A stretch of DNA of 64,000 bases, taken from Nymphaea colorata. Taxonomy: Eukaryota > Streptophyta > Magnoliopsida > Nymphaeales > Nymphaeaceae. Made by a program: the position numbers and the translations under genes. Under the pieces are notes generated by a model. It was not told where the DNA came from. It ran no database searches and worked only from the letters and a program-made list of their open reading frames with translations. Each line of letters begins with the position of its first letter. The first letter of the stretch is position 1. Of the stretch, positions 12,900 to 24,625 are shown piece after piece. The stretch lies in contig NC_045147.1 in NCBI RefSeq assembly GCF_008831285.2, positions 13,618,854 to 13,682,853 of the forward strand. Reading direction: 5' to 3'.

Positions 12900-13991
12900 C
12901 ATGAATACTCTTATAAAAAAATTTATCTATTTAGTTGGATCCATGAAAATTAGAGAAACCTATTTAGTATGCATCAGGCTTCACACTCCATCAGCTTCTT
13001 TGTTTGACTCCATGCCATGGCGTACCCCATTCGACCAACTCTTAAGCTTGGGCGGAAGAGGAAAATGAAGTGAGGAGGTTTTGAGTGAATCTCAAGATGG
13101 GTCGTCACTTTTTTTTTCTCTTTGGTAGGAAGGATGTGTTTGGAGACCTCAATAGTACTGTGGACAACTGAAACACGACAGTAAATATACGGATGGCATG
13201 CACCAATTAAGAGCTATTCTGTTCCCGCTAATGAAAAAGAAAGTATGGAAAGTAAATAATCAATGGCTGCCTGGAGACTGGTAACTGATCTTATGAGTCT
13301 GCTTTTTCCTTTTTGCTTTTAACATTTAAGTTGAAAACAATGGTAAGAAGAGAATGTGAAGAGGGTCAAGTTGAAGACGGTCACTTCATTAAGTTTCAAT
13401 TCTATCATTATATTTATGAACGTTTTCAGTGTTAGCCAGGATTGCTTGAGCCCAAGTGTGACAAGACATAAACATATCAGATCATCAGAGATTCCGTGCA
13501 TCAATTCGTTGGCCATTTCGATCGTCTCTTCCCGCTACAACCCCAAAAAAGTTTTCATGTGATTTTTCACAAAATGCGAAAGTTGCAGCGAGTGAATTAA
13601 ATGAAACAGAAAAGTTAAAAAACCCTTTATTGGCTGTCCCTTCTGTGGGGTCATCTAATACAATAATATATTTATTGGAGACACGACCTCATGGCTAATA
13701 TTTCCAAAATCTTCATTAATTGCGAGAAAAAGACACTCTGCTCGCTTGGCTTGGACAACGAATGGCAAAGCCATCGGCAGCGAACCGAGTCGCAGATGAA
13801 CATCCTCATTCTTCTCATAAGCTGGCCTCGATGCAAGCCTGCTGAAAATTCAGATGCATGCATCATTATCATACATGCATGATGTATTTTAGATGCTGGC
13901 CTTCTTCTTCTCCTGATGTAAAATCCTAGAAACTAGTCTTTTTCTTGCTGTCCTGTATAGCATGATTGAATGTATGAGAAATTAATAGCAG

Positions 13992-14047
<56 letters not shown>

Positions 14048-17000
14048 ATTAACTGTTAAATTCTTGACCTCCTCAAGGTATATATTAAATCCAGATCCTG
14101 ACCACATCGATGGCTCTTCAAACTTTGCACCAAAATGGAGAAAATCTACGAGAAATATTTAGTGAAACTAGTGATTCGGGGGTGTACTTTTGGAAGCTAA
14201 TTAACAGTCACCAAAGGCAGAGGATAGAGGTCAATGAAACGTAGCTTCATTAAATGCACATAGCTAGCAAGATGTCATCCAAGGACACTTTGAAAGCCCA
14301 CACAGTGGGGCACCTCGAAACATCGTTATCAGTAAATGAAAGGGAATATATATGGGAATGGGATAGTTGGAGGCAGAGGCAATGAAAGGATTATTATTCA
14401 GAAAAATGTTATTGGCGATGAGATTTAAAGGGGTGGTTGAATGGTGGAGGAAACATTTGAGACAGACGTTCTATCTCAAGCATACGCTAATTCAAACATC
14501 GCTGTGGGGGGCATTACGAGACAGCAGCATCCACCATTTAACATAAAAAATGCAGAGATTTTCCAAAGGTCTCGAGACGCTTTATCTCCAAAAGTTCAAC
14601 TGCGTGGGGTGCAACGGAAGGAAGCAAATCAGAAGAGAGAGAAAAAAAAAGTAAAATGAATTTCTTGGATATTTATCTGGAGTACCCAACATATATTATC
14701 ACTACATCATTTCTTGCTTTATTTTTTTCTTATACTTAATCCAGAGGATAATTGGATGAAGGAGACAACCCAAAAATGAAAACATCTGATTATGTGGGCG
14801 AAGGTGCAAAAGAGAAAAGAAAATAGGAAGAACGCAATAAAAAAAAAGGGAGTATAGGAAAAAAGATTATTAAAAGCTACACGAGGAAGAACGCATGGCA
14901 ATAGTGGAAACCATCATTGATATGGTTTAAGGGGATTGGTCATATGTTATTATATCAGTTCCCTGAATGGTATGAAAATTTTAACGAATGGGGTGGGGAC
15001 TTGGTGCATGCACGTGAAATGCACATGTGGTGGTGTTCAAATATCCAAGAGATCTACTCTAAAAACTAAACCGGCCTTCACCTCATTCAGGTTGAAGGTC
15101 TCAAGTCCGACCTCAGGCTGAATTAATCTCTTGTTCTTCTTAAGCCAAGTCTTGTATAAGAATGAAATGTTTGTGAACAATGCATTTCTCATTTTGTTGC
15201 CATCATTTTCTGAAAATATCAAAATAATTCGTGGCACAAGGAGTCGTTTTGATCAAATAAGTTAATTATACGAAAAATATGTCCAGGTAAAATTCATAAG
15301 GTAATTCCACTATTAAAAAGGGCACAATTGGGCAACAAGCAGTGGTTAGATTTGGTTTATGCTTATCTTACATTGTGAAGGCTTCTAAGTCACATATATA
15401 ATAGCTTAAGCCCGCCTGTAATATACACCTTCATGTATACTTTGTCAACAAAGCAATTCACCTTCACAAACTTACACTGTAATTACTATAATTAGTATCA
15501 TACCAAAGCGAGGATCAATATTTAAAATCTTTTATACTGAAAGAACAGAACGAACGACACAAAGGGTTTACTCAGCCACAAAGCCAATGACGAGATTAAT
15601 ATTGAATTAGACAGGAATAAATCAGTTTTCATTCGTCGCCAGATGCAAATAAGTTAAGAAGACCATGCGGATGATTCGAGACATCAACAAATGCTTGCTT
15701 GTTACATCACAGACATTTAAGTTAATTTTACAAGTTCATAGACATAACTTCAACGTATCTACGTCAATCTCCTCCAGGTTCCTAATTCCCATGTCTCTAT
15801 ACATCAGAAAGGAAAAAGATGACAATATTCGAGGAAAAGATTGTGATTCTGTGACCAATGCAAATAGAATTCAAGTTTGAACAATGTATTCAAGTTGTCA
15901 CGTGTAAAAATATATATATATATATTAAATTGAACACAAAAATAATTAAAGCAATAATGTTTTTAGGTTGAATCTATAGATTAGCATTTTGTATTTATGG
16001 GCAAGGGTTGCACCATGTGTGTATATATAGCGGATGTTCTGCTATAGTAATTTAGAATTTCAATATTACATGGTTTCATGCAGGGCAAGGCTTAATTAAT
16101 CCTCATGTGGCCTGAAAGCTGCCTCATTTACGGATGATGGAGGTCATTACTGCAAACTTAGGCCATTGGCGAGAGTTCACAAGTTGATTTATATCTTAAT
16201 TAATTAGTACATCAACTAGTAGTAGCCTTTGGTGCAGACGGCTAATGGCAGCCAACATATATAGCTTTTAATACCATAAGATTCGATTTCGTTTGTGACC
16301 ATTACACTAAGTACGCTTCAAGTTGATAACTAAATAAGTAGGTGGATTTGCAGGACGCATGAGGCAAGTAGCTAGCTAGCACATAAGCAGAATGATGTCA
16401 AAAAAGTAAGTTTTATAGAAATAATTGAAGCCTTCTGATTATTTCGCGGTTATGCACCAACCACATGCGGATGTCCCCTTTCTTCTTTTTCCTTTTCTCT
16501 TTAATTTCTAGTCTAAGTGGATATATATGCTTTTAAGTTCTTCATGTCTCGACAGATAGACATAATCAAAATGGTGAGATAGAGGCGATGATTGTTAGTC
16601 TACAGGGAGAAAAAAAAAGGAAAGCGTGTTCCTAAGTACTTCACCAGTATGAAAGAAATTGAAGAAACCAGCAAATTCCTTTGTCTGATAATTGGGGGAG
16701 GAAAAAGTGCAGACAAAAGTATGGAGAAATAACGTGGGTTTGTCAACAATGAGACGGTAACCAACAGCTATTGAGCATCCTTCAGACTTAAACTGGATCA
16801 CAGATCTATGAAATTTTACAATGACCACGGTGGGGCAAAAATGCATTGACAGTGTCTCAGAAAATTCGATAGCAATAACTCAGGAAAACCCAAGCAAAGT
16901 ATGGATCCACTCTTCGCTTTCACTTCCATCCGAAAAACCAACTACATGATTGTTTAACAAGCACTTTGAACTCTAGTGACCAAATCTGCACATTGTACTA

Positions 17001-17200
17001 CTACTTTGTAGTCAATGGCCATGTGATAGATCTAGAACCAAAAAAAGAAAAAATGGATACATGGTTCTTCCATTTTTCTTTTTGCCATGAAAAGGCCTGA
17101 TCAAGGAGAAGAAATCAATAGATATCATCCCTCGATCGATCCTCAACTCTGAAGATGAAGCCTAGCATCGTACCTTCGATAATAACATGAAAATTAATAT
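12900..17200. other. Gene-free stretch downstream of the B3 gene
   Basis: No gene signature. Contains a CT microsatellite (13994-14046), a short AT run (15910-15925) and scattered short open frames without motifs. Confidence 0.45.
13994..14046. repeat. (CT)n microsatellite
   Basis: About 26 uninterrupted CT units. Confidence 0.95.
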
Positions 17201-17252
17201 TCATCTAGTAATGTGGTGACTTCCGATCGATCTCAAGAAGCAGTACTGATGG

Positions 17253-18284
17253 CTATAAATCGAAAGAAAGAGATGGAGGCTTCCCTTTTCTTGGCAACTC
17301 TGGCTGTGAGACTGTCGGCAGTGCTTGATGAGAGCTGGGTCCGCCATGAAGTCTTAACTGGAGGTGCGATGGAGCTTGTGACAGCCAATTCGGCATCGAA
17401 CTCGAAGATAGACCATCAACATCTCCAGCACCACAGGTGCTACTTTCGGCCTCCTCTTCTTCCTCCACCACCTCTCCTTCACCCTCCATTTCAATGGGAC
17501 ACTCAAGGTTCACACCGAACAGCCTCACACGTTTGGCTGCTGCCTTCCCTTGAACCACCGGCACCGAGTCGAATACGGCCGGCGGGTACTCTACGTGTCC
17601 GGCCACGGCTACCGAGTCGCTGCCCCTCTCCACCAGCTGCGGACCCATTCTTCCTCCTCTCAAGTAGAACAGTGGATTGGTCTGTGGCTCAACATATCCG
17701 ATCCCACACCCATAGAAATTGTAGTATCCCGTGTGACTTGAAGGCATGGGTGCCGGTCGAGTGGAGCCCATCGGCCAGAATAAGCCGGAACCAAGAAGAG
17801 CCGAATGGTCCGGCGGTGCATTAGGTCGGCGTTTCCAGTTGATGAATAGCCTGCTCTCGCCTGAGCGGCTGGCGCTGCGCTCAAACGAGACTATGTCTCC
17901 GGCGTCGAGCTTCTTCTCTTTCACGAAGCGGCTCCAACCTTTTGTCATCACGTAGCTCTGGCTGCTGTTCCAATAGGAATACCTGAAACGCCACTGCTTG
18001 CCGGTACTGTCCTCAAAGTTGAGAAGCAGGCCCTTCTCGTTAGAGGAAGTATCTAGCGGGAAGTACTTCTCAGCGTGCTGTTTTGGGATCACCAATCTGT
18101 TGAGCTTGCCTACATCGCTTGGTGTAACCACCTTATCAAACATGTGCTCCCTCCTGTTGCTGTTTTCTTCTTCTATCTCCCCACTGGCCGAGTCGGCGGC
18201 GGTGCTGCCGGTGGTAAAATTGGTCATGTTGCTGACTTCTTGATTTGCCTGGAAGAACTTGATTCTACCGTCTGAGTGCTCCAT
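17253..18284 (-). CDS. NGATHA-like B3-domain transcription factor
   Basis: Single-exon gene, 343 residues from the ATG at 18284. An in-frame ATG at 18332 would add 16 residues; I prefer the inner start because the outer extension resembles no family N-terminus. The B3 DNA-binding domain (about residues 48-154) opens [20 protein letters not shown] and includes [37 protein letters not shown] and DIVSFER. These are features of the RAV/NGATHA class. There is no AP2 domain, so it is not a full RAV protein. At about residues 254-258 it carries RLFGV (in [10 protein letters not shown]), the known B3 repression motif. An acidic Glu-rich run follows (about 268-280). NGATHA proteins act in the nucleus, promoting style and stigma development and restricting lateral organ growth; that role here is inferred from the family. 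A long plus-strand frame over the same bases is an antisense shadow. Confidence 0.93.
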   Translation of the reverse strand: MEHSDGRIKFFQANQEVSNMTNFTTGSTAADSASGEIEEENSNRREHMFDKVVTPSDVGKLNRLVIPKQHAEKYFPLDTSSNEKGLLLNFEDSTGKQWRFRYSYWNSSQSYVMTKGWSRFVKEKKLDAGDIVSFERSASRSGESRLFINWKRRPNAPPDHSALLGSGLFWPMGSTRPAPMPSSHTGYYNFYGCGIGYVEPQTNPLFYLRGGRMGPQLVERGSDSVAVAGHVEYPPAVFDSVPVVQGKAAAKRVRLFGVNLECPIEMEGEGEVVEEEEEAESSTCGAGDVDGLSSSSMPNWLSQAPSHLQLRLHGGPSSHQALPTVSQPELPRKGKPPSLSFDL

Positions 18285-18789
18285 TTTTTGTAGTACAAAC
18301 TGTGGAATTCCCAAGATCCGGCTTACTCTCAACTCTCAAGCGCTTAGAGGAGGAAAGGATAAAGATGGGTACTAAAGAAAGTTCAAAATTTCACCTATCC
18401 AACTTGGGTATGAGTGCCAACGCTTGAAAACCAAGACTCTTCACTTCTTGGTTGTTTTTTCGCTTCAAGATCCTTGGATTAGGATCTGCTCCTCGACATC
18501 GCCATGCTATTGTTCATGTCTTTCGCTCCTTCTCAGTCCCCTTCTTCCGCTCTTTTCCTTGTTTTCTGCTCCTGCCCTCAACTCCTGAGTGGAAGACCAT
18601 GGATGGGGAGGTGGGTGACGATCTGAAGGAAAGAGTGTAAAACGACGGTGCGTGCTTCTTTGACCAGGGATGAGATTCGAAGCCTAAAAGCGAAGAGATT
18701 TAACAGAAATCCATGGTTTTCCATTTCTCCACGCGGTCGCAAGCCTACATCTCATTGACCTTCTCTGTTGACTTCAAAGTCTCCTTTCC

Positions 18790-18810
18790 TCTCTCTCTCT
18801 CTCTCTCTCT
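18790..18810. repeat. (CT)n microsatellite, probable GA tract in the 5' leader
   Basis: About ten CT repeats between the putative TATA box and the B3 coding region. GA/CT tracts near transcription starts are common in plant promoters and can bind GAGA-binding BBR/BPC factors; that role is only a possibility here. Confidence 0.8.
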
Positions 18811-18820
18811 GGTATATATG

Positions 18821-18830
18821 TATTTATATA
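18821..18830 (-). promoter_or_regulatory. Likely TATA box of the NGATHA-like gene
   Basis: Reads TATATAAATA on the minus strand, about 540 bases upstream of the preferred ATG. A GA repeat (CT on plus, 18790-18810) lies just downstream, probably within the leader. The transcription start is inferred, not seen. Confidence 0.5.
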
Positions 18831-20592
18831 TGGAGAACTAAAGTAAAACTCAGTTCCGTCCACAACCATCTTTTATTCTTTTATTCTTGCATACCGCACC
18901 AGTAGTGAAGGGTGGATGAAACTGGGAAGTGATTGTTTATAAGTAGGGCCCATGAATTATGGTTTTCTCCGTCTGGTTACTCATGTGAGCTTGTCCTTTT
19001 CATGATCCTGATGAGTTCATAAATTGGTTTCTTCTTTTCTTCTTGTTTCTGATATTTATTCCGAACTATTTTCCGGAGGGGCGGCAGGAGGACAGTTGTT
19101 AGATGTGCAGAATTTTTATGAAATTTGACTTTTTAGGCCAACCATGAAGGTTGGATGGGGTTAGAGAAGGTGAAGAATATTTTGAATTTTGGTGAATCAA
19201 TCCAGGGTGCCCTTGGCCCTCTCAATTGGAGAAAGATTCGTATGTGAGCAACAAATGTTGAAAAAGTAGTGATGTAATGCCCCCCAGTTGCATGATGGTG
19301 GGCGTTATGGGCACGGATACGACATTTGAATGGTATCAGTTAAGAAAGAAATAAAATACATTACATATAATATTATGAACCCAATCTTCACCTTGCCTGA
19401 AAGCACCCATATTGCTAAAAAATCAAAACCCATAAAGCTACTTGCAGCCACAACCCACATGCCTTGTTCATGTCAATAAAATAAGGGAAAAGAAAAAAAA
19501 GAGTCAGGCCTTATCGTCAGAGGAAGGGAGGGCAATCCACCACCCTTCTGGGTGGTGATAATTTTTTCTACTCCCTTACCGATGGAATCGGCAAACAATA
19601 ACAGGATGCTGCTTTACCATTTTCAAGTCTATAAGAAACAGTCCAAACCTGGATTGTCATTGGTAGCCACAAAATCTTGCATCAAAAATTGACACCCATG
19701 TATCTCTGATATCTGATTCCTGCCAAGTGCCAAGTAATTATATATTTCAAGTTGCTCCCCAGTTTCCAAAACCAAACCCTTTGAACCGAAAGAGGAATCA
19801 GCAGTGAAACAGCTAGCAGATGACAGATTTGGAAATTACACTGGGCCTTGCAAAATCCAATCTTATAATTGAAGTGTTGAGCAGCAACAGTTATTTCCTG
19901 CATCTTAAGCGATATCCAGGATGTTGGTTTGTTTATACTCGGGAATAACAACTTAGAAGCAAAACGCAAAATGGAAAAAAGAGGGAAAGAAAGTTCTTTG
20001 GTATCTTCAGAGTAATGTCCAGACTGCCAAACAGAAGGGGGAAACGGAAGAACAGAATGAGCAGAAGCTGCTGTAGCAGGCTATGCATATAGCATCAACC
20101 CCTCTCATTATATTCTTCCCTTTTTTATCCTTCTCTACTTCCCTTTCAATTTACACCACCTTAACAGTGGCAGAGTATGCACTGACCGTTGGTTTAAGAG
20201 GAGGATAAAGGGGATCCTTATAAAGGTAACTCACCCCTCCCCATCTGGGGACCTATTGTCATTTATTCAGATGGATGCTGCATTCCATTATTTTCCTGTA
20301 TCAGTCAGGCTCAGGACCACCCTGCTAGGCTGCTACCCTTCCCCCCATACCCTTTTCTCCCTCTTTGCCTACTCACTGTGCATATCAAGAAGCCATCCTT
20401 TTGTTCCAGTTGGCGGCTAACCATCCTCCATAATTCCCCCTGTTGGCCTCTCTCGCCCTCCCTCATAAAACAAAACCATGCCGATTTTCCCTCCTGACAA
20501 CCCAAACCCCCTTTTCCTTTTCTCTCTCTCCATTGTTCACACCAGACAAACCCACCATCCATTTCAACCCTTCCCACTTGGGTATCTTTCTG

Positions 20593-20619
20593 CTCTCTCT
20601 CTCTCTCTCTCTCTCTCTC
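20593..20619. repeat. (CT)n microsatellite
   Basis: About 13 CT units inside a pyrimidine-rich region. Confidence 0.85.
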
Positions 20620-23600
20620 AGCTAACCAGAACGTGAGAACCAGAAAGCCAGTGTGAGAATTCAATTTGGGGGGATGGGGTGAACTGGGGTGAAGTTGTGG
20701 CGGGACTACCCAGATAATTCCTCCCCCTCATTTATCAACCTGTTTCTGCTTTTCCTGCTTCTTGGTTTTTCATTTTCCTTCTTGTGGGTATTTTCTGGAC
20801 GGGCAGGCAGGCGCAGCCTGTCGTTGCCTGGCTAAAAGCCTTTTTCCTTCTCTCCCCTGTTATTAGCCTCTGAGAAACCGTTGAGGGTAAGACTGATAAG
20901 TCCCTTTCCATCCTCATGGGATGGAGAAGAAGGGAGGCAGGCGAGTCTGAGTCCACTCTGTCCTCTGCTGCTCCCCCACCCATTAATCTCACAATCTGCA
21001 AACGTCTTTTTGCATAGATACCGGTGCAGCTTTCACAACCTCTCTCTCTCTCTCTCTTTCGCACATTTTCTTACACGCATACTGTGCTGCAGTGCAGAGT
21101 TATAACGCAGGCGCAGAAGGCCTATCCCACAGGGAAAAGAGCATCTCGGGCAGGCGTGTGACGAGGAATTATCACAAAGGACCTGCGACTCACGTCATGG
21201 CCATGAAAGTAAGAAAAAGGAAACAAAATAAACCAAAAAGAATGGAGGAGAGAGAGGCTTGTAGCTTGTAGCATGGCCAGAGGTGGCAATGGAATCTTCC
21301 CAAGGGATACCAACTTGTTCTTTCCGCTTATTTTTCATGGTAGAAATTTTCAAGGATTTCTGCTCTCACAAGGCAGTCTCGACAGGAATGCTTGCATCGT
21401 TTTTTAGCATCTCCTTTCCCCCAAGCAAACACATACAATCTTGCGCGCCTGTTTCCCTGTAAACGTTCGCCGAAAAGGACAAAAAGAAAACGTTTGGTTT
21501 GTGGGAACTGAATCGGCAAAGTCGTGTACGAAATGGAACACGGGATTCATTTGTGATCAGCTGGATTGGTACCAGTGAACCTGATAAGAAAAAAAACGAT
21601 AGTTGTTCAGGTAGACCTGCAAGCATGCACTGCACATGCCTTGATGACATGAACATCATGTCCGGTTGATGCGTTGGGACGCCTTTGGATTGTTGGGACC
21701 AAACACCTGTGGCTTTGAGTGCCATTCGGAAGGCTTCATGCACAAACAAGCTTGTGCGAATGCTCCCCACATAATGTAATTTGTGTTCTTTGCTGGCCAC
21801 TTTGAAACGTCAATGTAATTTTAGCGGCGAGACACAGACTCAAAATCTAAAATTCTAGTTGACATAGAACGCAAAGTTTTGAAGACATACATACAGATCT
21901 CCTCCAACAAGATGGAATATCCCCGTAATCAGGAGTTGAACTGGAACCTTTTTGTATGGAAAATGGCCAAAGCAGCCCGCGACTGAAACCAGGTGACTCG
22001 TACTAAACTCGTCTGATCTTGGTCTACTGAGCTATTGATCAGCTGACCTTGAACTGGCTTAAGGAGTACAAACAAGTTTTGTTTGTTTAACTCGTAGTGG
22101 CACGGTAGACAAACATGATCCTACCAGTTGTTCGAATCATACTTGAGTTCACCTGCTTACACAAGCAATGTTTTCATGCACGCAAGAGCTTCCAAACCCT
22201 ATATAGTTTGTTGTTGAAAGATTATGATCGCTAATTTACATTTTTGTCTATCGTCAATTTAAACATTAACTAATTTAATCTTATGAGCTGAACGGGACAT
22301 GTGACTATTCCAAATGAGACTTGACACCTTTCATGATCTATATTGATCTCTTTTTTGGCTCACCTATACGCACTGACTGAAAAATTATGAACCAAGCATG
22401 AAGAAGCTATCTTCACGGCATAGCTGATCACATCGAAATATTTGAACGTATGTGATGTTTGGTTAACATGGATCATTTTCTAGTGCTAACAAATCAATGC
22501 CTGAAGTTTGCTTTGAGGATTGAACTTGTATGAAAAGATACTGATCTCCATGATGATTGCACGCCTTCAATATTCAAGATGATGACAAAGCCCATGTCTG
22601 GCGATAATATGTTGACATGCAGGTTTGTGTTGATTATTTTGGGCTTTGTCAAACATCCCATCTAGATGTGCCTCTAATTAAGTTGCATTCAACGAAAACA
22701 CAGAGAACAAAATCTAAATAGCTATCTGACTCTCGCTCCTGCAATTTTTTTTAGATTATGCTTGAGTTTCTACATGTGACCCTAATCGAGATAGCTGATG
22801 GGATAACCAACTAGGCATATCAGCCTTCCATCCTTAGTGTTGGCCGACAGTCGCAGATCCTATCTTATGTTGGGTATGGTGCTGTTAAGGATGATGACGG
22901 CAGTAGCAGTGAAGAGTGGAATATGTTGAGCAGTGACAAAAGATGCTGCTGATGAGGGTTAATCATTCATCTCTTCTTTCCCGCGGGCCACTAGGATGGA
23001 TGGTCAAAACAATATAATTTCCATTAAAGAGTTGCAAGAATGCACAGGCATGCCTTCTAGACAGGAGCAAAGCCATGACCCTGCATGTTGACATTAGATG
23101 CTTTAAATGTGATAGATATTATGACAAGCCCAAAGCAACTTTGGTCAACTAAGGCGCTCATAGACGGGCTGGAATTGCTAATAAGATCGCCGTCAACTGA
23201 AAATTTTCCAAGCGAAACTCCACCTGTTTGCTGCGGGGTTGGACTAAGCAACTTTTACGTTCAAGGAGGTCAAGGATGTACCACTCCCGGTGCCTGACAT
23301 CAGCTCGCGCACCCCCATGAGAGGGAAAGTAAAGACAAGACATCGTTGTAATGTCCGGCAGAAATTTGGCCAATTCCTTTCTTTACAGACACATTGTTGC
23401 TTGTACTAGACTTCTGGGCTGACCGAAGGAATACTTTGCATCAACTTTTAAATTGGAATCTTGATCGGTGGCGAGGCTACTTGGACTGCGTGGATGATAA
23501 GTGATACATATTCCAAGCAATTATGACAGGATTTGACACGGTGCTCTCACCAAACCATTAGAATGGAAGAACTTCATTTGAATCTTCATATGAATTAGTT

Positions 23601-23840
23601 AAAGATTTCTTGATATGCAGCTAGGAAACGGTGGACTCGATCAAATTCGGAGGAAAAAAAGACTTTATTTTCCTTGAATGTACAGAGTTGTCAGTTGAAG
23701 ATATTTTAGGACACACTAGAAGCAATATTTTCCCATTTTAGATGTCTAAATCTTGGTTTTTTTCTAGTGTAAGAATAGTTCAACATGCTGTACAAAAGGT
23801 TCCAACAGGGTCGCTTCCAGGAGGAGGTGCAAAAAAACCC

Positions 23841-23841
<1 letters not shown>

Positions 23842-23878
<37 letters not shown>

Positions 23879-23901
23879 GACAGAGAGAGAGAGAGAGAGA
23901 A
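23842..23901. repeat. Compound (CA)n-(CAGA)n-(GA)n microsatellite
   Basis: About 15 CA units pass into CAGACAGA and then a GA run, a compound repeat with a step-wise motif change. Confidence 0.9.
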
Positions 23902-24625
23902 ATAAATATTAGGGGCATTGAAATCAGTTAGACTATTAAACCAAAGGGAATAGACGTTAGTCCGGTAAACTAAGGACAAAATGACATCAAGTAAAGGACT
24001 AAGTCTCCCTTTTATGACTGAAGGTCTTCAAAGCTTAGTCAATATTTGAGGCAAGGACACATCGTTATCAATACATTACAAATAACCCCACAAACCGATT
24101 ATGTCCAACTCAATTGCCTAGCCTTTCTCCTTCAGATGCAGTGGAAAAAACTAAACCATCTAGACTCTTTGACTGCATGAATGTCGCCGCTAGATAGGCC
24201 TTCGCACTATCAGCAACTAAATAAGGCCGTCCTGTCATTCATCAGGTACAATGCAGATGCCCTGACTTTGACCGGACATGGTGGGCCGAGTTCAAAGACT
24301 TTTTTGATTCATCCATTCATTTCCTATCCGGCTCTAAGTCAACAATCTCATGCACGTTATGTCAATCATGTTTGAAAAATATATACATCAATATTCACAG
24401 ATGATTCCAATAGTGCTTTTGGCAGCCCACCATATTGACCTAACTGAGTAGTGTGTGTGAATCCGGGACCAGGAAAAGGAAAACAGCAGCTCACACAAAC
24501 CAATGCTCAGGTTCATAATATTTTTAAATATATGCGGCTGCCTAGACGGTATGTCAGCCTACATAACAAAAAAATACATGTAAACTTGCATACCAGGTAA
24601 CTTCGGAATCCGCGCATAGAGGATC

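Larger units (their letters stand above)
18840..24600. other. Gene-free stretch between the B3 gene and the large gene
   Basis: Nearly 6 kb with no supportable gene. Microsatellites occur at 20593-20619 (CT), 21041-21058 (CT) and 23842-23901 (CA then GA). Open frames up to 144 codons (21366-21800, minus) lack motifs. The CT-rich, GC-richer segment 20200-21100 has the look of a leader or promoter region, but no associated reading frame is convincing. Confidence 0.45.

Noticed and set aside
17213-17824. 203-codon plus-strand frame
   Set aside because: Antisense shadow of the GC-rich part of the NGATHA-like gene; Pro/Ser/Arg-rich with no domain.
21366-21800. 144-codon minus-strand frame
   Set aside because: No motif, no splice partners, ordinary intergenic composition.
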